Source: Coniochaeta sp. PMI_546 (taxonomy: Eukaryota > Ascomycota > Sordariomycetes > Coniochaetales > Coniochaetaceae). Taken from it: a DNA stretch of 64,000 bases. Positions 23,332-36,733 of this stretch are shown piece after piece (the stretch's first letter is position 1; every line of letters begins with the position of its first letter). The stretch spans positions 496,001 to 560,000 of the forward strand of contig MU271152.1 in the NCBI GenBank assembly GCA_021432605.1, given 5' to 3'. The position numbers were made by a program, and so were the translations under genes. The notes beneath the pieces were generated by a model. It saw only the letters and a list, made by a program, of their open reading frames with translations, did not search any database and was not told the DNA's origin.

Positions 23332-24866
23332 TCACAACTTCCCCTTGGCTGCGCCCTTCTTCTTCTCCTCTCTCAGCCTCTGGGCGCTCCTTAGCAATGC
23401 ATACAAGCTTTGCATCCGCGGCAGTTCCACTCCCCTAGCCCTAGCAATCCTAACCGGATTGCCCAATATAACCTCAATCTCCAGCGGCCTACCCGCCTCC
23501 CAGTCCAGCAACATACTCGGCTTACTGCCCACATTTCTCTCGGTACTCTTCAGGATCTTCTCCGCGTCCGCAAGTCCCTTGAATGGATCCTCCCTCCCCA
23601 ATATCTTGGGTGCGGCATCCCAGATCTCCTTCATGACTCCCGCCAGATGCGCCCTCAGTTCCGGGTCCATCACCATGTCCGCGTTGCCCAGTCCTCCGCA
23701 CAGGACCGCAGACGGGTTCATAGCCGCATTGATGCAAAGCTTATGCCACCGTATCGTCTGCAGCCCAATCTCATCCGTGACCTCGGCATCTCTAATACCG
23801 CCGAGTCGGCCGAAGATGTCAGCCAGCTGCCTCGTCTTCTCTGTCCCCCTCTTGTGCAGTTCTCCCCCATCCTCCTTCCCCGAAAGGGTCTCGAAGCTGG
23901 CCGAGTCCGTATACGGTCCCATGTGGATCCTGGTCCACCGGTTCTGCCGCACGACTCCCAGCCCGATCTGCTCGGCGCTGATGACCGTGACGGCACTCAC
24001 GATGGGCGTGTCGGGGAACCTGCGGCGGTACTGCTCCTCCACGCCCACGCCGTTCTGGACGAGCACGATCGCGGTCCTGGAACCGATCAACGGAGCGATC
24101 AGCTCCGAGTCATCGGTCCGGTCGGGCAGGGCCTTGGTAGTGACCACAACGAAGTCCCATTCTGTCTTTGGGGCCTTGGGCCGGCGGTCGAGGACTTCTG
24201 ATGAGCCCGGGATAGCGGATGCTGCTGCTGCTGCGACGGAGGGGAAGACGGATGCTGGGACGAAGGTATAGTTTCCGAAAGTATGGGTTTGCAGCTTGAC
24301 GCCGCCGTCGGCTATGGCCTTGTAGTTTGAGCGGGCGATGAGCGAGGTATGAATGTTTTGTTTGGGCTGAATTCGGTTAGTTTGAAATCAACGATCAACA
24401 CGTCCTGCAGAGGGAAACAGGCGATATGGCGGTCTAGACGCGCAGAGCCGAGGGTCCCGATAGTCTATGCGTCCATGTGTCCACCTGAACGACGTGACAG
24501 TTCCCAGAGAGCCTCGGCCCTTTGCACCGACAGGCATGAACGTGGCGTCCCTTGGACCGGGCGCCCTCGGTCAGAAGAATCTAAACAAAGCAGCTGCAGG
24601 TTCACAGCTGACTCTTGACACATACATGATGCAGCCTCGATGCGTAGAAGCATCCAACGGCGCCAGCGCCCACAAAGATGATTCTGACTGGGCTGCAACA
24701 GGGTGTTAGCTTGACCACTGACCATTAACGGGCAAAGGGGGGAGGGACGCAAGTGGAAGGTATGTCCATCAAGCGAGGATAGCCGGTGTGCGACGTTCGC
24801 TTTGAAGGTCACACAGTGGTCTTACCTTGATGCCTCCCCTGAAGGGGAAGTCGCAATCTGGCTCAT
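23332..24866 (-). CDS. 2-dehydropantoate 2-reductase family enzyme (ApbA/PanE), three exons
   Basis: Exons (minus) 24826-24866, 24626-24692, 23332-24366; 380 residues. The start codon sits in a good context (GCCGCCATGAGC), and all introns have GTAAGA/GCAG or GTATGT/TCAG ends. Exon 2 carries the NADPH Rossmann motif (IIFVGAGAVGCFYASRL). Exon 3 holds SLIARSNYKAI, VVTTKALPD, and VLVQNGVGVEE, then in the C-terminal helical domain the catalytic-Lys region TIRWHKLCINAAMNPSAVLC and the substrate-loop segment KPSMLLDWEAGRPLEIEVI. Family members reduce ketopantoate to pantoate for coenzyme A synthesis, but fungi have several paralogues, so the substrate is uncertain. The second intron is long (259 nt) for this genome. 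Confidence 0.9.
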
Positions 24867-25516
24867 GGCGGCAAGGTGCGCTGATCACGAATACTATTAC
24901 CTTGTCGGGAACCGACGGGATTGTTGCGGCCAATCCCGATGGTGAGTTGAGCTGGAGTCAGGAGATCGGTGTTAGATCGGGAAGCTTCTATGCAGCCCTG
25001 CCTGTGCAAAGAAGCGTTTCAGAATACTTGGGAAGGAGTCAGCTTAGCACCTATCACATCTATGGCGGGACACAGAGGTTGTGCTATTATGCTATGGCAC
25101 AATACAGCTTCGGTGCTGAGCGGGGCGCAGGAGTCAGAAAGCGGCAGACAGTCAGGAGGGAAGCGGTCGGCTCAACGGCCGAGGCCAGGTCGTCGTCTGC
25201 CCGTGACTCCCGCAGGGGGGCGCTTGTAGCCGAAAGTGGGGTTCCGACCCGTGAGCCCGCTCGACAATGTTCGGCAGGTGCCAGTGACGTCTCGATGTAT
25301 GACAATCCTTGTTTCTATCCACCAAGGGGCTCAATTATAGCAGCAGCCCTGATACATATCCGAGAGTTGATTCTGACCTTCCTTTCCAGGAACCCAGTAG
25401 GTAAGATGAGCTACCCTTTGGGTAGTAAACGTCTGGGTGATTAAGCAGAGCGCCCTGGCAGCAAGCAGCGACTCAACTTAGATCAGTTCCCGGTTGTTTC
25501 GCGAACAATGAGGATA

Positions 25517-25524
25517 AGGTACCT
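25517..25524. repeat. AGGTACCT palindrome copy 4
   Basis: Perfect 8-bp palindrome inside the gene-poor interval. Confidence 0.6.
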
Positions 25525-28117
25525 AAACCTGAAGTGACATCCCAGACTCCACTATTGAATACTGCCGAAAAGCCATTCGAACTGCCTACTACCTATATTC
25601 AGATCTCGACTGGTGATATAAACAGATGCCGACCTCTCTGGGGAATGACGTCTTGTACCCATGATATGGAAGGCTTGAGCCCATGATTGGAGTTTGCTCA
25701 TTCACTTTTACAAGCCAGTCATGCAAAACGACATCGATCGCGCGACGAATATAGCGTCCAGTCCGTGAGTTGGAGTATCAAGGGTGGACACCAGAACGCA
25801 ACTAGCAAGATGATCACACTTGCGAACCGGAGGATTGGCCAGCTACCAGCCCGAATGACAGATACTAAGACAAGCCAAGGTGAGTTACACTGCTCTTGGT
25901 CATTATATTGGCATCTTGTTCTAAGACTGCCAGTGGTTCCTCGGTAGCGCGACACTTATTCTTCTACCTTCGTCACCGGTGATATCACGAAGCAGTAGAC
26001 AGTGCATAAGCGTACCATTGAAATATATCGTTATCTCTCTCTCTTTCATCGTAGCTCTATCTGTGACGTTGCAGATCGTTCTTGTTCATCTAGCCTGTCC
26101 AATCTTTTGTGCTTGCCTGACCGGGCGGCAATTGGAATGTAAACGGTTGTATGTACGTGCAAGTCACTGGGCGAATGCAAGTCTCTGGCTGGGGTTTGCT
26201 TGACATGCACACCATCCTGATACCGACGATGCGGCTTCAATCCGCTTCGGTGACCCAAAAAGGCCGGCACTGATCCGCTTTTCGGTACCTGCTTCCTGTG
26301 ATAAGCTCGACAGCACGTCCTCTGCGGGACGAGATACCTTATTCGCAAACGTCGACTTTGGCCGTTCAGCGCTTCACAGTGCTTAGATGAAATGTGTTCC
26401 TCTCTTCCTGCGCAAGTGTAGCAAGGCCGCCAATGTGAAGGCGAAGCGCATGTATATAACCTCTACTGATTCCCAAGTTCTCGTTGAGCATCAAGACGAA
26501 CTCTCAAACTGGGCGCCCAGCAACGGGTCGAATTATCGATCTCCGCCAGTGTGAGTAGACATCCACGCTAACGGGAGAGCTTCTGTGTGAATGTCGATAT
26601 ACACGTATCCGTATTGAAACGTGTGGACTGGCAAGTGTTGGCTAAGCATCAGCGATACTCAACTGGGATAGATACATACGTCCTTCGCTTGACTGCGGAC
26701 AACCTCCGCGCGATACCCCACGCGCAATGAGTCTGTTTCACTTGGGGCACTGGAGGATCTCGAGTTGCCTTCTCGATCTGATAGCCCTACACCGGTACTG
26801 CTGTGAGATTGACAACTCAGACAGGGGAGTTGGTGAAAACTCGTTCATGTCATGAGAACCAGCCACCTCGCCTTAAAATCCAGCTCTCACGGTTCAGCTC
26901 TGCATGATATGATGTGAGTCGGCAAATTTTGCCGCACGATCCGTGTACGTGTAGCCAGTTCCATTACGGGACGAAAAGAATTTGAAACAAGAGAGATTGC
27001 TCCTCACCGGCGCCTGGTCAAGACGGCGAGGCCGGCGGCTCGCGCCACCTTTCCAGACCTGCTAACGCCACCTGCTCGCCAGATCTGCCCAGCATTGCTT
27101 CAGCATCAGTTCCAGGCAAGGCGGGAGCCTAGAGATATGAGAGTGCTGATGATTTCGTGGAGAAATTGGCGGCTGTCAGCGTGGGGGTCCCAAGCAAGTG
27201 GTCTGCAGCAGAGAGGGGCTGCAAATTTGGGGCATCGATTTGGACACGCCCAAGGAGATTTCACCAATCATCAAGCGGGCATGCTCTGGGCTTGTCCGCT
27301 TGAGGAGCTTTCGAGCTTCGTGCAGGAGCTCTGGAGCTTCTCCAAGGACACACCGCATACGTGTGCATGCATGGTGGGGAGATCGCCATTCTCGCAGGAC
27401 GGTCAAGCAACGTCATTGGAGCGGCCGCCCACCCACCTGCTTCTGGTTCTGGGCAGAAAAGGCACTGCACCAGGATGATGTAAGTGCTTCAGATAGCCGA
27501 GACCCCAACATGTTGGTTTCGAGAGCCACCACGATGATCTTATCCTCAAGGTGCACAGGACTTGACCGCCGCTGAGTGATTGGTGTCCTCGTCGATCGTT
27601 GAACCCAAATCCTTCCGTCAGGACAGTTATTCCCCAACCTGTGAGTGTAAAATAGGAAGCGCTCGCCAATTGCACGAGCTGAGCCTGCTGAAATCCAGCC
27701 TCAAAAGCTCATGGAAGGACCCGGTGCGGGGGAATGGAGTGGGGAACACATATGTACCTAGCCCGGCTTCTAGAAGCTCGAGAATCGTTACGCAACCGAT
27801 TTCCTGCCATGCCCGCCCTCTCGGATTCCGATTTCAGCCGCAAGGTGGTATATCAGCCAGCGAAAGGAGGACCAGCATTTCGAGAAATGCTTCCATGTTG
27901 TTCACGGTGTAGGGATGTCGTTACCACCATGCATTCACTGTCATCCGGGCTTATTCTCACATCGTCAACGGCGTTGATCGCTGGGACCTTCAAACCTGTA
28001 CCGCAGCTCGCATAATCGAGTGCATCAGAGCCTGGAGAGGTCTGGCTGTGCCGTCTTGGAAGGTGTAGTGGACGTGTAGTCCGCAGCAGGGGAAGATAAT
28101 CGGGGGCGGATGCGGCA

Positions 28118-28162
28118 TGTGTGTGTTGTGTGAGTGTGTGTGCGGGTGTGGTGTGTTGTGTC
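28118..28162. repeat. GT-rich microsatellite
   Basis: Imperfect (GT)n run interrupted by GAG and CGG. Confidence 0.75.
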
Positions 28163-28563
28163 CGTAGACCGGCTCAGATGCTTGAGGAGGGTAAGTGAAG
28201 AATTTTCCACGGCTGCTTTTATGTAGTGTATGCACGGAAAAGTTAGGGGAACCTTTTGGGATTGTAAAATGAATCCACTAAAACACAACCTACTATGTAA
28301 GCGAGACCCGAAAGCTGCCACCTGTATTCGACGACCGTCGACCAGCCTCTCTACAAGACTCTCCAACCGCCTCCAACCGCCACTGCCAGTTACACAAGCC
28401 GCCGCAACCGTGAACCTCGCCGGTATCCGACCTTTACCCTGCAGGTTCAAGCCGTTCACACAATTGATTAGCCTGCCCTCTGGATGGGAGGATTCAACGA
28501 GACAAGGAACGAACTTGTCACATCTGCAATTTCAGACAGACACATGCATCGACATGATGCAGT

Positions 28564-28578
28564 AAAAAAAAAAAAAAA
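28564..28578. repeat. A15 homopolymer
   Basis: Fifteen consecutive A. There is no target-site duplication or coding remnant beside it that would mark it as a retrotransposon tail. Confidence 0.8.
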
Positions 28579-31274
28579 TGCAAGATGCCATCCTGCGATG
28601 GAGAGGCGTTCCAATTCATCACACCAACGATCAAGCCGCCAGGCGGAGGGGTAAAAAATTTCATAGCATATGCTGCACACAGGCATCACAGGAGAGGCTC
28701 TCTAGTGGACGCTTCGGAGTGAGCGTTGGAGGAGGGCTTGTGTAAGTGGTTGCCACCTACACCACTGTGCTTAGGTCGATTGCAGCAGCTGCGAGACCGG
28801 CAGACAATGCACATCGGCGCTCGACGGATTGCGCGAAACCTTCAATCCTGGAGGCTGCACCTCTCTCCGCAAACGACCTTGTCATTAACGCAACCCCGGT
28901 GCATCCTGATCGCAGACATACACAGTAGCCAAGTGTGGGCACCAGACTGAGGATGCCTGCTAATCAGATTGCTGCGTATGACATAGTATGTACCGGTCAT
29001 CAGAATCGACCAGGCTATTTACCCATATTCCTCGAGAAGCGCGGCTCAACTGAAGTGTACATCGCTACCCTTGCAGACTACAGGAGTATGCTGAATATCC
29101 AGACGATACCTCGGACTTGTTCAGTCCTTAGATGCTGAAGCAACGGCTTGCTTCTTGTTGTGCTTGACTCGTAGAACGTCTGCGACGTGGAGTATTTGGA
29201 GTTTCCACGCAATGAGATTGTATCGATGACATTGGGGGCGGGGGGAGGGGAGACCGACAAGACCCGTGGAGCCACGAAAAGCAGCAGACGAAAAAGTGCG
29301 AGAACATCAGGATATCCCAACGAGGGGAGCTACACTACTCAAGGGCGGTGGTAAGGGAGAAGTCGTCCCACGCACACTCAATCAACAAGTTGATGAATAG
29401 CCCAGAAGCCATCATCGATTTGGCCGGCCTTACCCACGTCCCCTTCAGTCCCACCCTCCTCCCACTCTGCACTCTGCAGCACTCTGCAAGTCTGTCGCTG
29501 GCGTCTGGACGAACGCACCACATCTTCGATGGCCCGACCCCTACCCTGCAAAACGTCTGGGACCTTACCTCATTCAGCACAACCCTGAACAATTTGCACA
29601 CACCCAGGACACCATGTCCATGCTGCAATCCTGGACAGTCCGGGTCTGCAAGACTTCCAGGTTGCTTGGCTGCCCCCCATGCACCACTCACCAGACTGGC
29701 ACTTCCGATTTGATTTCCCGTCGCCCGTGTTTCTGCATTTGGTGGTAAAAACTCTTCCGTCAGCTGGCGAAGATCGAAGATGGGGGGTAGCTACCACTGC
29801 AGTCAGTAGTGTACACTAAGGTAGACGTAGAGGTGTGTATGCCAGCGCAGATGGAGGAAGCTCCTGTGTGGTCCGTGAGATCTCGAGGGAAGGAGCAACG
29901 GGACCTGCTGGGTACGTACTGTACCTCGGGCCGTAACGAGATTTGAAGAGGCTGACGAAGTGACAATGACGGTGACAGTGATAGTGACATTGGATGACAG
30001 TGGGAGGGCAACCTGGAATTGGCCGTAGCTTCGACTACCGGGCCTCATAAGCTCAAAGTACAGTACATGGCATACTTGCCTGATTTGCTAGCTTCATGAT
30101 GTCGACCTTTCCGCTGCGGAATAGCATCCATTAGCGCTGGCCCTTCTTTTGACACTATTCCAATGCCCACTTTTCTGTCTTCCTCAGACTCTCGCTTGTT
30201 GCGTCTCCAAACACCCACGTTTCCTCACGCTTCCAGTTTAAATAAGAGCCCACCTCCCTCGTCATGGCGCCTACAGAAGTTGGCTGTACACTTGAACTTC
30301 TTGGACCTCTCTCCTCTTCCGTGATCCCACTGCTAGTACTGCCTGCGTTTGTCTTCAGCACCAGCCACCCAGCTATGCTCGTCTTATAGACTTGCTCTCA
30401 GCCTGCGACTTGGCCATCACTGGACCGGTACTCGAGTCTACCTCTATTCCACCTCACGACGCCTCCAGTCAGCCAAACGTCAATCTGGGCCTAGCTCCCA
30501 GTTGCACGCCGGAGCTTCCAGGTTCTTGCTGGTCACACAACAACCGTCTCGTCAGTTGAACCGCGCCGGTTCACATCCTTTGCAACTTGTGTGCAGCTGA
30601 ATGAGCCGCGACTGAAGTTTGGGGTTTCAGTAAGGCGGACCTACCCATTCTGCCGTCGCTATTTCTCCCGGGTTTCCTGTCCTCCCCCCGCGGCACGCAA
30701 CATCCATCCCACACCATCACCGTCATTCTAATCGGACCTGACTGGTAGGAACGGGGCCCCCTAGGCTAGGAACCCAAACCACCAAGAAGTTACCAGACAA
30801 AATCTCCACTCAATCCACCTTTCTGGTCATTTTAGTTATTCTCGACCAGTGTTTGACACTTCCGGCGTTCTCTTTCAATCGGAGTCTTCGGCATTCTTCT
30901 TGGGCAACAAAAAAAACATAGGTGCACGATACCCAGGACATGTTTCGATAAACGTTCCATTGCTTTTCCGTTAGGTTACACTTTACAAGCGGGCGTCGAG
31001 CGTCAACAATCCAACCGCATCAATCCAGGAACCGGTTTCAGTACCCCTCCAGGACAACTCCTTTGCCGCCACTTTGCAACCTACATCCTTGCCCCAAGCT
31101 CCACCAACCTGCTCTGAAGCTACCGACGCGACTCGGCCGGCGTCAGCCTGTAACTTCCCGCCAAGCCCCCTTCGAGTCGCGAAAATCCGGTCCAAAGACT
31201 TCATCCATCCCGTCCTCTCCCTCTCCCAGGAACGCATCACGCCGGAGCTGGAGATTTGAGAGCGCCGGTAAGCC

Positions 31275-32834
31275 ATGCTTATCAACGGCGAGAAATATGC
31301 CTGTGAGGCATGCGTGAGAGGGCATCGGGTCAGCAATTGTCAACATTCCGGTGAGTGATATTTGCCTGTTCGCTCCTGTCAAAGCTTGGCGCCATGATGT
31401 GAATTGAGTTCATCGCGCAAGGCCGCAGACGGGGGGGTGACATGCAACCAATCCCAACCTGCAGGCATGCGAGCCATGCTAATCACTTTTGCTTGCCTAC
31501 CCCAGACCGGCCGCTGCAACATATCAACAAGAAGGGGAGGCCAGTATCGCAATGCCAGCATTGCCGCTCCCTGCGCAAATCGCGCTCTGCTCACACCAAA
31601 TGCGACTGTGGCGAGAAGATGTTCAAGTGCGCGCACTTGAAGACCACAGCCGAGGGCCATAAGGGTGAGCACCGCAACCTAATCTTGATTTAGGTCGCAT
31701 CAGTTTGACTAAGTTTGTCTTTGACTTATAGACAGCTGCTGTTGCAACCATGGAGGACGATGCACGTGTTGCCACAAGAAAGAGCATTCCCAGCTTGAAA
31801 CCGTTCCAGAGACGCTTTCGCCGAAAGACAGTGCGGCACCAGCCAAGTGTCTCAAGGGAGGGATCCGGAATAGGAGACGAGCGACTGTCCACTCGGAGGG
31901 TATTTTCAGCTTCGACGAGAACGGTAACCGTAAGCCGTCGTTGAAGCACGCTAAGGCTTCGCAGAAGTCTGAGCCTTATCAGCTCGACCGCCAGAACTCG
32001 GGCTTCAGCACGCACAGCACGAGCCCGACTGACTCACTGAGCTGCAACTCGCCATCCAGCAGCAGCGGCTTCCCAGACCGTCGCAAGTCCAAGTCCGAAG
32101 CGGCATCACCGTTGATGACCGGATCCTCCAGCCTAACGCATCTCAATGGGCAGCTACCTCCCCTGGATCTTTCAAGCATCGATTATTCCTGGCATGGCAA
32201 CAAGTTTGACTTGTACACATCGACATCGGAGTTTGAACAACCCATTTTTAGCGCAGGACTCAGTGCTGATCCGGTCGATTGGAGTCATTACGACGGGCTT
32301 GACTTCGCTGCCAAGGCTACCGCCGATTTCGCGCCGTCGAACTACAGTCAACCGCAGAGCTACGGAGGGTTTGACATTGGCAGCGCAGAGCAGCCGCCAA
32401 CCCTGACGACGAGCACGTCCACGTCTGGTGAACCTTCTGAAATCGACGATTTGATCTCAAGCAGCTTCGAAGATCTCGAAACTGGCAACGGCTTCCGCAC
32501 GAGCACGGTCGGGATCGGCTTTGACGCCGCACAGATCTCTCAAAGTTTACTCAGCAACACAGACCTGGCAACACTGGACTATGACGAGTTCAAGATGATG
32601 AAGGCGGGCACACAGTTCCTGCCTACGCCAGCATCGTTGGCCGGTGACGAGCCGGTTCTGATTTCTTCCGCCTCCACGACGATGGGGAACTTCTCACACA
32701 CGCTGGTTGAGGACGACCCGACTCTCTGGATGGCGAGTGACTACTGCCATGGTCTTACTTCTCACGAGTTCCAGCTGCCGTTGACTGATTCACCGGACGG
32801 ATCTTCAATGGCGACTTTCTGGGGTAACCAATAG
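31275..32834 (+). CDS. copper-fist DNA-binding transcription factor, three exons
   Basis: Exons 31275-31350, 31506-31664, 31732-32834; 445 residues. Exon 1 and the first residues of exon 2 encode the copper fist: CX2CX8CXH zinc ligands Cys10, Cys13, Cys22, His24, RGHR at 15-18 and KGRP at 35-38 (minor-groove contact). This is followed by more cysteines (SQCQHCRSLR, KCDCGEKMFKC) and, across the second splice, SCCCNHGGRCTCCHKK, the kind of Cys cluster that binds Cu(I) in Ace1/Mac1-type proteins. The rest is Ser/Thr-rich and acidic, typical of an activation region. Ace1/Cuf1/Mac1 relatives control copper uptake or detoxification genes; which branch this belongs to is not clear. Both introns are phase 1. 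Confidence 0.95.
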
Positions 32835-35800
32835 CGGTTCTATTGGAGACGACGGGCTGTGGAGGGAAGGAACCCGGAGTGGGGAAGGGGAATTTCTGGC
32901 GCACTCAATTCCTCGTACATATCCGGACTGAACTAAATATTCTTCTTGTATTGTCTGGAGGGACGGGCTTTACACGGCGAAGGGGCTTGGGTTTCCTGGC
33001 GCTTATTTGGGGGTGCATTCGGACACGAAAAGATCACGACATGACATGTCTGCATCCACGGTTATCATCTGTCGGTCAGCATTTCTCTTGTTCAAAACGG
33101 CGCGCGGTTTCGGCGGCATCGAAAAAAATCTGTATGGGAAGGAGGGCGGTTGGCGAATTTCGGTTTCATTATTCACTTCTTGAATATAGCCCCTGCATAT
33201 CTCAGTCGCAAGCGTTATACATTATATATACCTGTTCTACTGTGTAACAATGCTCTGCCGTTAATACGTTCTACATTTCTCTTTCTCGTGACGGACCTGC
33301 ATCGCCACGTAAGGGCCCCAGGACGGCCGTGGGAAGCAGTATGACCGCACGTCCATGTTTTGACATGTAGGAGATGAGGCAGCAAAGTCGGGGGACTTTG
33401 CACTCAATCATTAACCTTGCCAACAAGATGCTGCACAGAGGCTCTGGAGAAGCCTCGTGTCCTGCGCCGTCGCAGCTCGACATCGCGACGAGGTGCCACC
33501 GAGAATCGGGCCTAGGAGAAAGGCCGGTGACAGCATCGGGCGGTATGAGCAATTGTTGGAAATCATCATGACTACGAGCTTCCCGGAAGCACTCCACCTG
33601 GAAGTGGCCTGGCGGCTCCGCTAACGTGCATGTTCGAGAGAACGGTTCCTGCATAAGTTGATCAAAAAGGCCAGACGTTCCCACATTCCTTTTTATTTTC
33701 GTGGGCAAGAAGGGGAACAGAGGCGCCTATTATCCGGGAGCCTCATTCCCTCTCTCTCATTCCTCAGTTGCATCGTACGTGTACGTACCCATAATGCCGG
33801 GCCGAAGAAAGGAGCTCTGGTGGATGGGGACCGAAGACAAGGAAAAGGGTTCCATTTGGTACGATCGCTGATCGGCCATGATCCCTGCTAAGGCCTGCTA
33901 GCCCATGTCGCAATGTCGTTAATCGCTTCCTCGTAGTGGCGCTTGGCGGCCCTGGGCGGCTTTCTCGGTCCCCACAGGGACGACGGGGGCTATGCCTGAC
34001 GAAACTTGGCATTTTTTTGACCGAATCATTCAACAACTTTTTTCGAGGAAAAAGGGAGAATACGTAGTGCGCCAGGTGCGCGTACGATAGATACTCCGGA
34101 CATGTGGATGCCGGGGCTGATCGATTTCGGCAGAAGATGCTACTTTCCCTGTGGTGGACATATTGTCTTTCTCGTGTCCGGTTGTCCTCGTTTCGGCGCT
34201 GGGGATATAACTGGCCATACTCACATAAGTGACTGCCTGTTGTCGCTGAAAGAAGCTTGCGACATAATTTCGAGTGCAACCCATATCCGGCACCCTGCAT
34301 CTGCCAACGACAACGTGAGAGAAAAATCTTTTCTCTCAGCTGCAGGTAGGGTGAGGTGGCACCATCGGCGCTTGGTCGGAGATCCATCATCATCGCTTGA
34401 AGCCACTTTGGCGTCACCCGCTACCGCCGCCCTGTGGGGGGCTGGGAAGGGGAGTTTCCGCGGGGAATTTCTGCGAGGTCGTCCCCTTGTGTACACTACT
34501 GTGCAAGTCATCGCAGCCATCCCCATCCATCCTACCCTGTCCGTGTCCGCGCTCCGATCGGGCTCTTTCGCGCTTTCTGACTGAGCTGGGGATCCTGATA
34601 CGGCGAGTCGAGTCCGAGCTTCTTCGTTCATCCTGAATTGGTCGTGTGCCTCTTTGCAGAGCTTCGCATTCTGTGACTGGATGCATCAGTGTAGGCGAGA
34701 TGATGGTGGACACATTGGACGCGCTGCTCCCCGTGCGTTCCGCGTCGGTCAGAGGATTTGGGTGAAATTGTCCATCGTTTACAACGCGGAATAGCGCCGT
34801 GTCGATCGAGAACACACTCCTCTTCTCGTCACGCCACCCCGTGGGCGCATTCCGACTGAGACACGGCTAGCTGAAAGATCGTCCCTGACCTGACGCTCAA
34901 TGCTGACAGGGAGGGTTTGGACCGCTTAGGTTGAGGCGGGTAAGGCGAGCTCAGCTCGCGTCTTGAGGTCAATGTCTCACATCCGCCGGAGAAAATGCAG
35001 CGAGCGCTGTCGTCGGTAAGGAAAATGCACCGCAGGCATTCATTCCACGATTCCTGGGAAGTCGGATGCTCCGATGGCCACACTAGCCTCATCACTTGCT
35101 GGCAGGGAAGAAATAACAAAACATCACTGCGAGAAAAAAGGGTGACGAGCTTTAATACACAAGCCAGGCTCCATAAGATTCCGCGATTTCACGTAACGAA
35201 GTGCAAATTCTGCTCATCTTTCCGACCTTTTTGAGCCATTTTCATCAAAATGGTCATAGCATCGTGCCATTTTCTGTCATAGCATCATTCAAGCTCTGAG
35301 TTCTGTCTTTTTGAAACATTGGCAACTGAATGCCACGGCCACCAAGGCACATCTCTTAGAACTTAACCTGCAGAAGTGCTCATTTTCCGCCACGGCGTGT
35401 CTAACAAGTGCGGCGTTGAGGCTTCCAATATTATGTGTCAACGACGTCTCGGCCTCTTGGGAATTGTCAAGTCATATTACCCATTGTTCTCCGGCCGCTT
35501 CTGGCCTCAGTAGCCTCGCCATGCCGATGCCGCGTTACGGAATAGTCTTTCCGATCGTCGCGGCCTCGCAATGCAGCACCGGGCTTCCAACAGCGGTAGA
35601 GTCCAGAGGACTTCGCTTGAAGAGAACTCTGAGCACAAAGGACTACGAGTGTTACTTCCCCGAGGTGCTTCGGAGTCGAGAAGGATCCGGCGCCACTCGC
35701 CCACCCAACGCCATCGGAATCTCGATGACGACTTCGGGATGGCCATGGCCACGATGGATTCGTGCCACTCGCCGAGGACTCCGTACAAATGTCACACCAC

Positions 35801-36733
35801 AACATGTCTACTGCTGCAACGTCTTTGTGATATCTGCGAGACAATCTCTCTTCTCGATCGGTGATACTTGCTCTCGGTGTCCAACTTGAGACGGGCGAAT
35901 ACGAATGGGGATCTGGTTGCTTACTCGGATCGCAAGGCCCGGCGTAGCACGACACATTTCGGCTTATTCGGACGTATAGTGATGACAACGCAGTAACCTG
36001 ACCGAATCCTTGCCGTTGTACTCGAGCAAGTCATGATTCAGGCTAATGTGACATCTGGACGGCGTCACATTGGTGCTCGACCTTGCAACACGGGATATCC
36101 GACTACAGGTCATATCCGCGTTCCGAGTGATAATGTGACTGACAAGGCGTGGCAAAGCGGAATAGGCTTTCACTCGCAGCTCCCGGAACAATAACGCACG
36201 TGGCGATTTGCTGAACATCTAATGGAGTAAGCCTGAGAGTTGCTTTTTTCATGTCTTCCTACCCAGATAGTACAGTAAGTCCCTTGCGCAAGACTGGTGG
36301 TGCAAGTTCACAAAGCGCCTTTCCTCCTTACCACACCACGCTATAACGAATCTGAATGTCTGCTTCCAGCAATACACAACCCCGACGCCATTTGCCGGCT
36401 AGCCCAGCGGTTATCAACAAGCTGAAGGAGCTCGCGCGAGCACCCCCACGTCGCGCTTCATTGCCAGGGCCCGACACTACGATGCAATCCTGCGCACCGG
36501 CCTCACGCTGAACTGAACATCCACCTAAACTGACCCTGTAGGCTGGCCTGGCACTCATTAAAAGATATGTTATGTACACGATGAAACCGGTGTCAAGGTG
36601 TGGGTGACGACAAAGCGGCCATCAGCGCAGCGTGGAGCTCATCTTCGGAGCTGACCGACACGGAATCGGGCCCGACCGTCGCAGACTCGGACCTGACTGC
36701 CACAGGCTCGGAGATGTCGAACAGCCAGGGACC
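32835..36733. other. 3.9-kb gene-poor interval
   Basis: Begins with the 3' region of the copper-fist gene. Several frames of 130-217 codons exist on the minus strand around 33760-34815 and two opposing ones at 35311-35988, but none has a recognisable domain, a signal peptide, or fitting introns. A perfect 7-bp inverted repeat around CATC lies at about 35234-35251. Confidence 0.5.

Larger units (their letters stand above)
24867..31274. other. 6.4-kb gene-poor interval
   Basis: No frame here shows a known domain or a coherent set of introns. Seen: one AGGTACCT copy (25517-25524), a GT-rich microsatellite (28118-28162), a 15-A tract (28564-28578), and several short GC-rich patches. The last 600 bp (about 30650-31274) are pyrimidine-rich and probably hold the promoter and leader of the copper-fist gene. 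Unrecognised small or non-coding genes could be present. Confidence 0.5.

Noticed and set aside
24827-25444. 205-codon plus-strand frame
   Set aside because: Its first bases (24827-24866) lie antisense to the first exon of the ketopantoate-reductase-like gene; the rest is intergenic, and it has no domain.
28564-28578. A15 tract as a retrotransposon poly-A tail
   Set aside because: No target-site duplication or RT/RNase H remnant next to it.
33764-34417. 217-codon minus-strand frame
   Set aside because: Basic, low-similarity composition with no recognisable motif, in an intergenic stretch where other frames are equally open.
34414-34815. minus-strand frame of 133 codons
   Set aside because: Overlaps another unrelated frame and lacks family features.
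35311-35988. opposing 173-192 codon frames
   Set aside because: Both strands open over the same DNA, with neither showing conserved features.
36395-36470. tRNA-like phrase (GGCTAGCCCAGCGGTTATCAA)
   Set aside because: No T-arm GGTTCGA-type motif or acceptor-stem pairing at the proper spacing.
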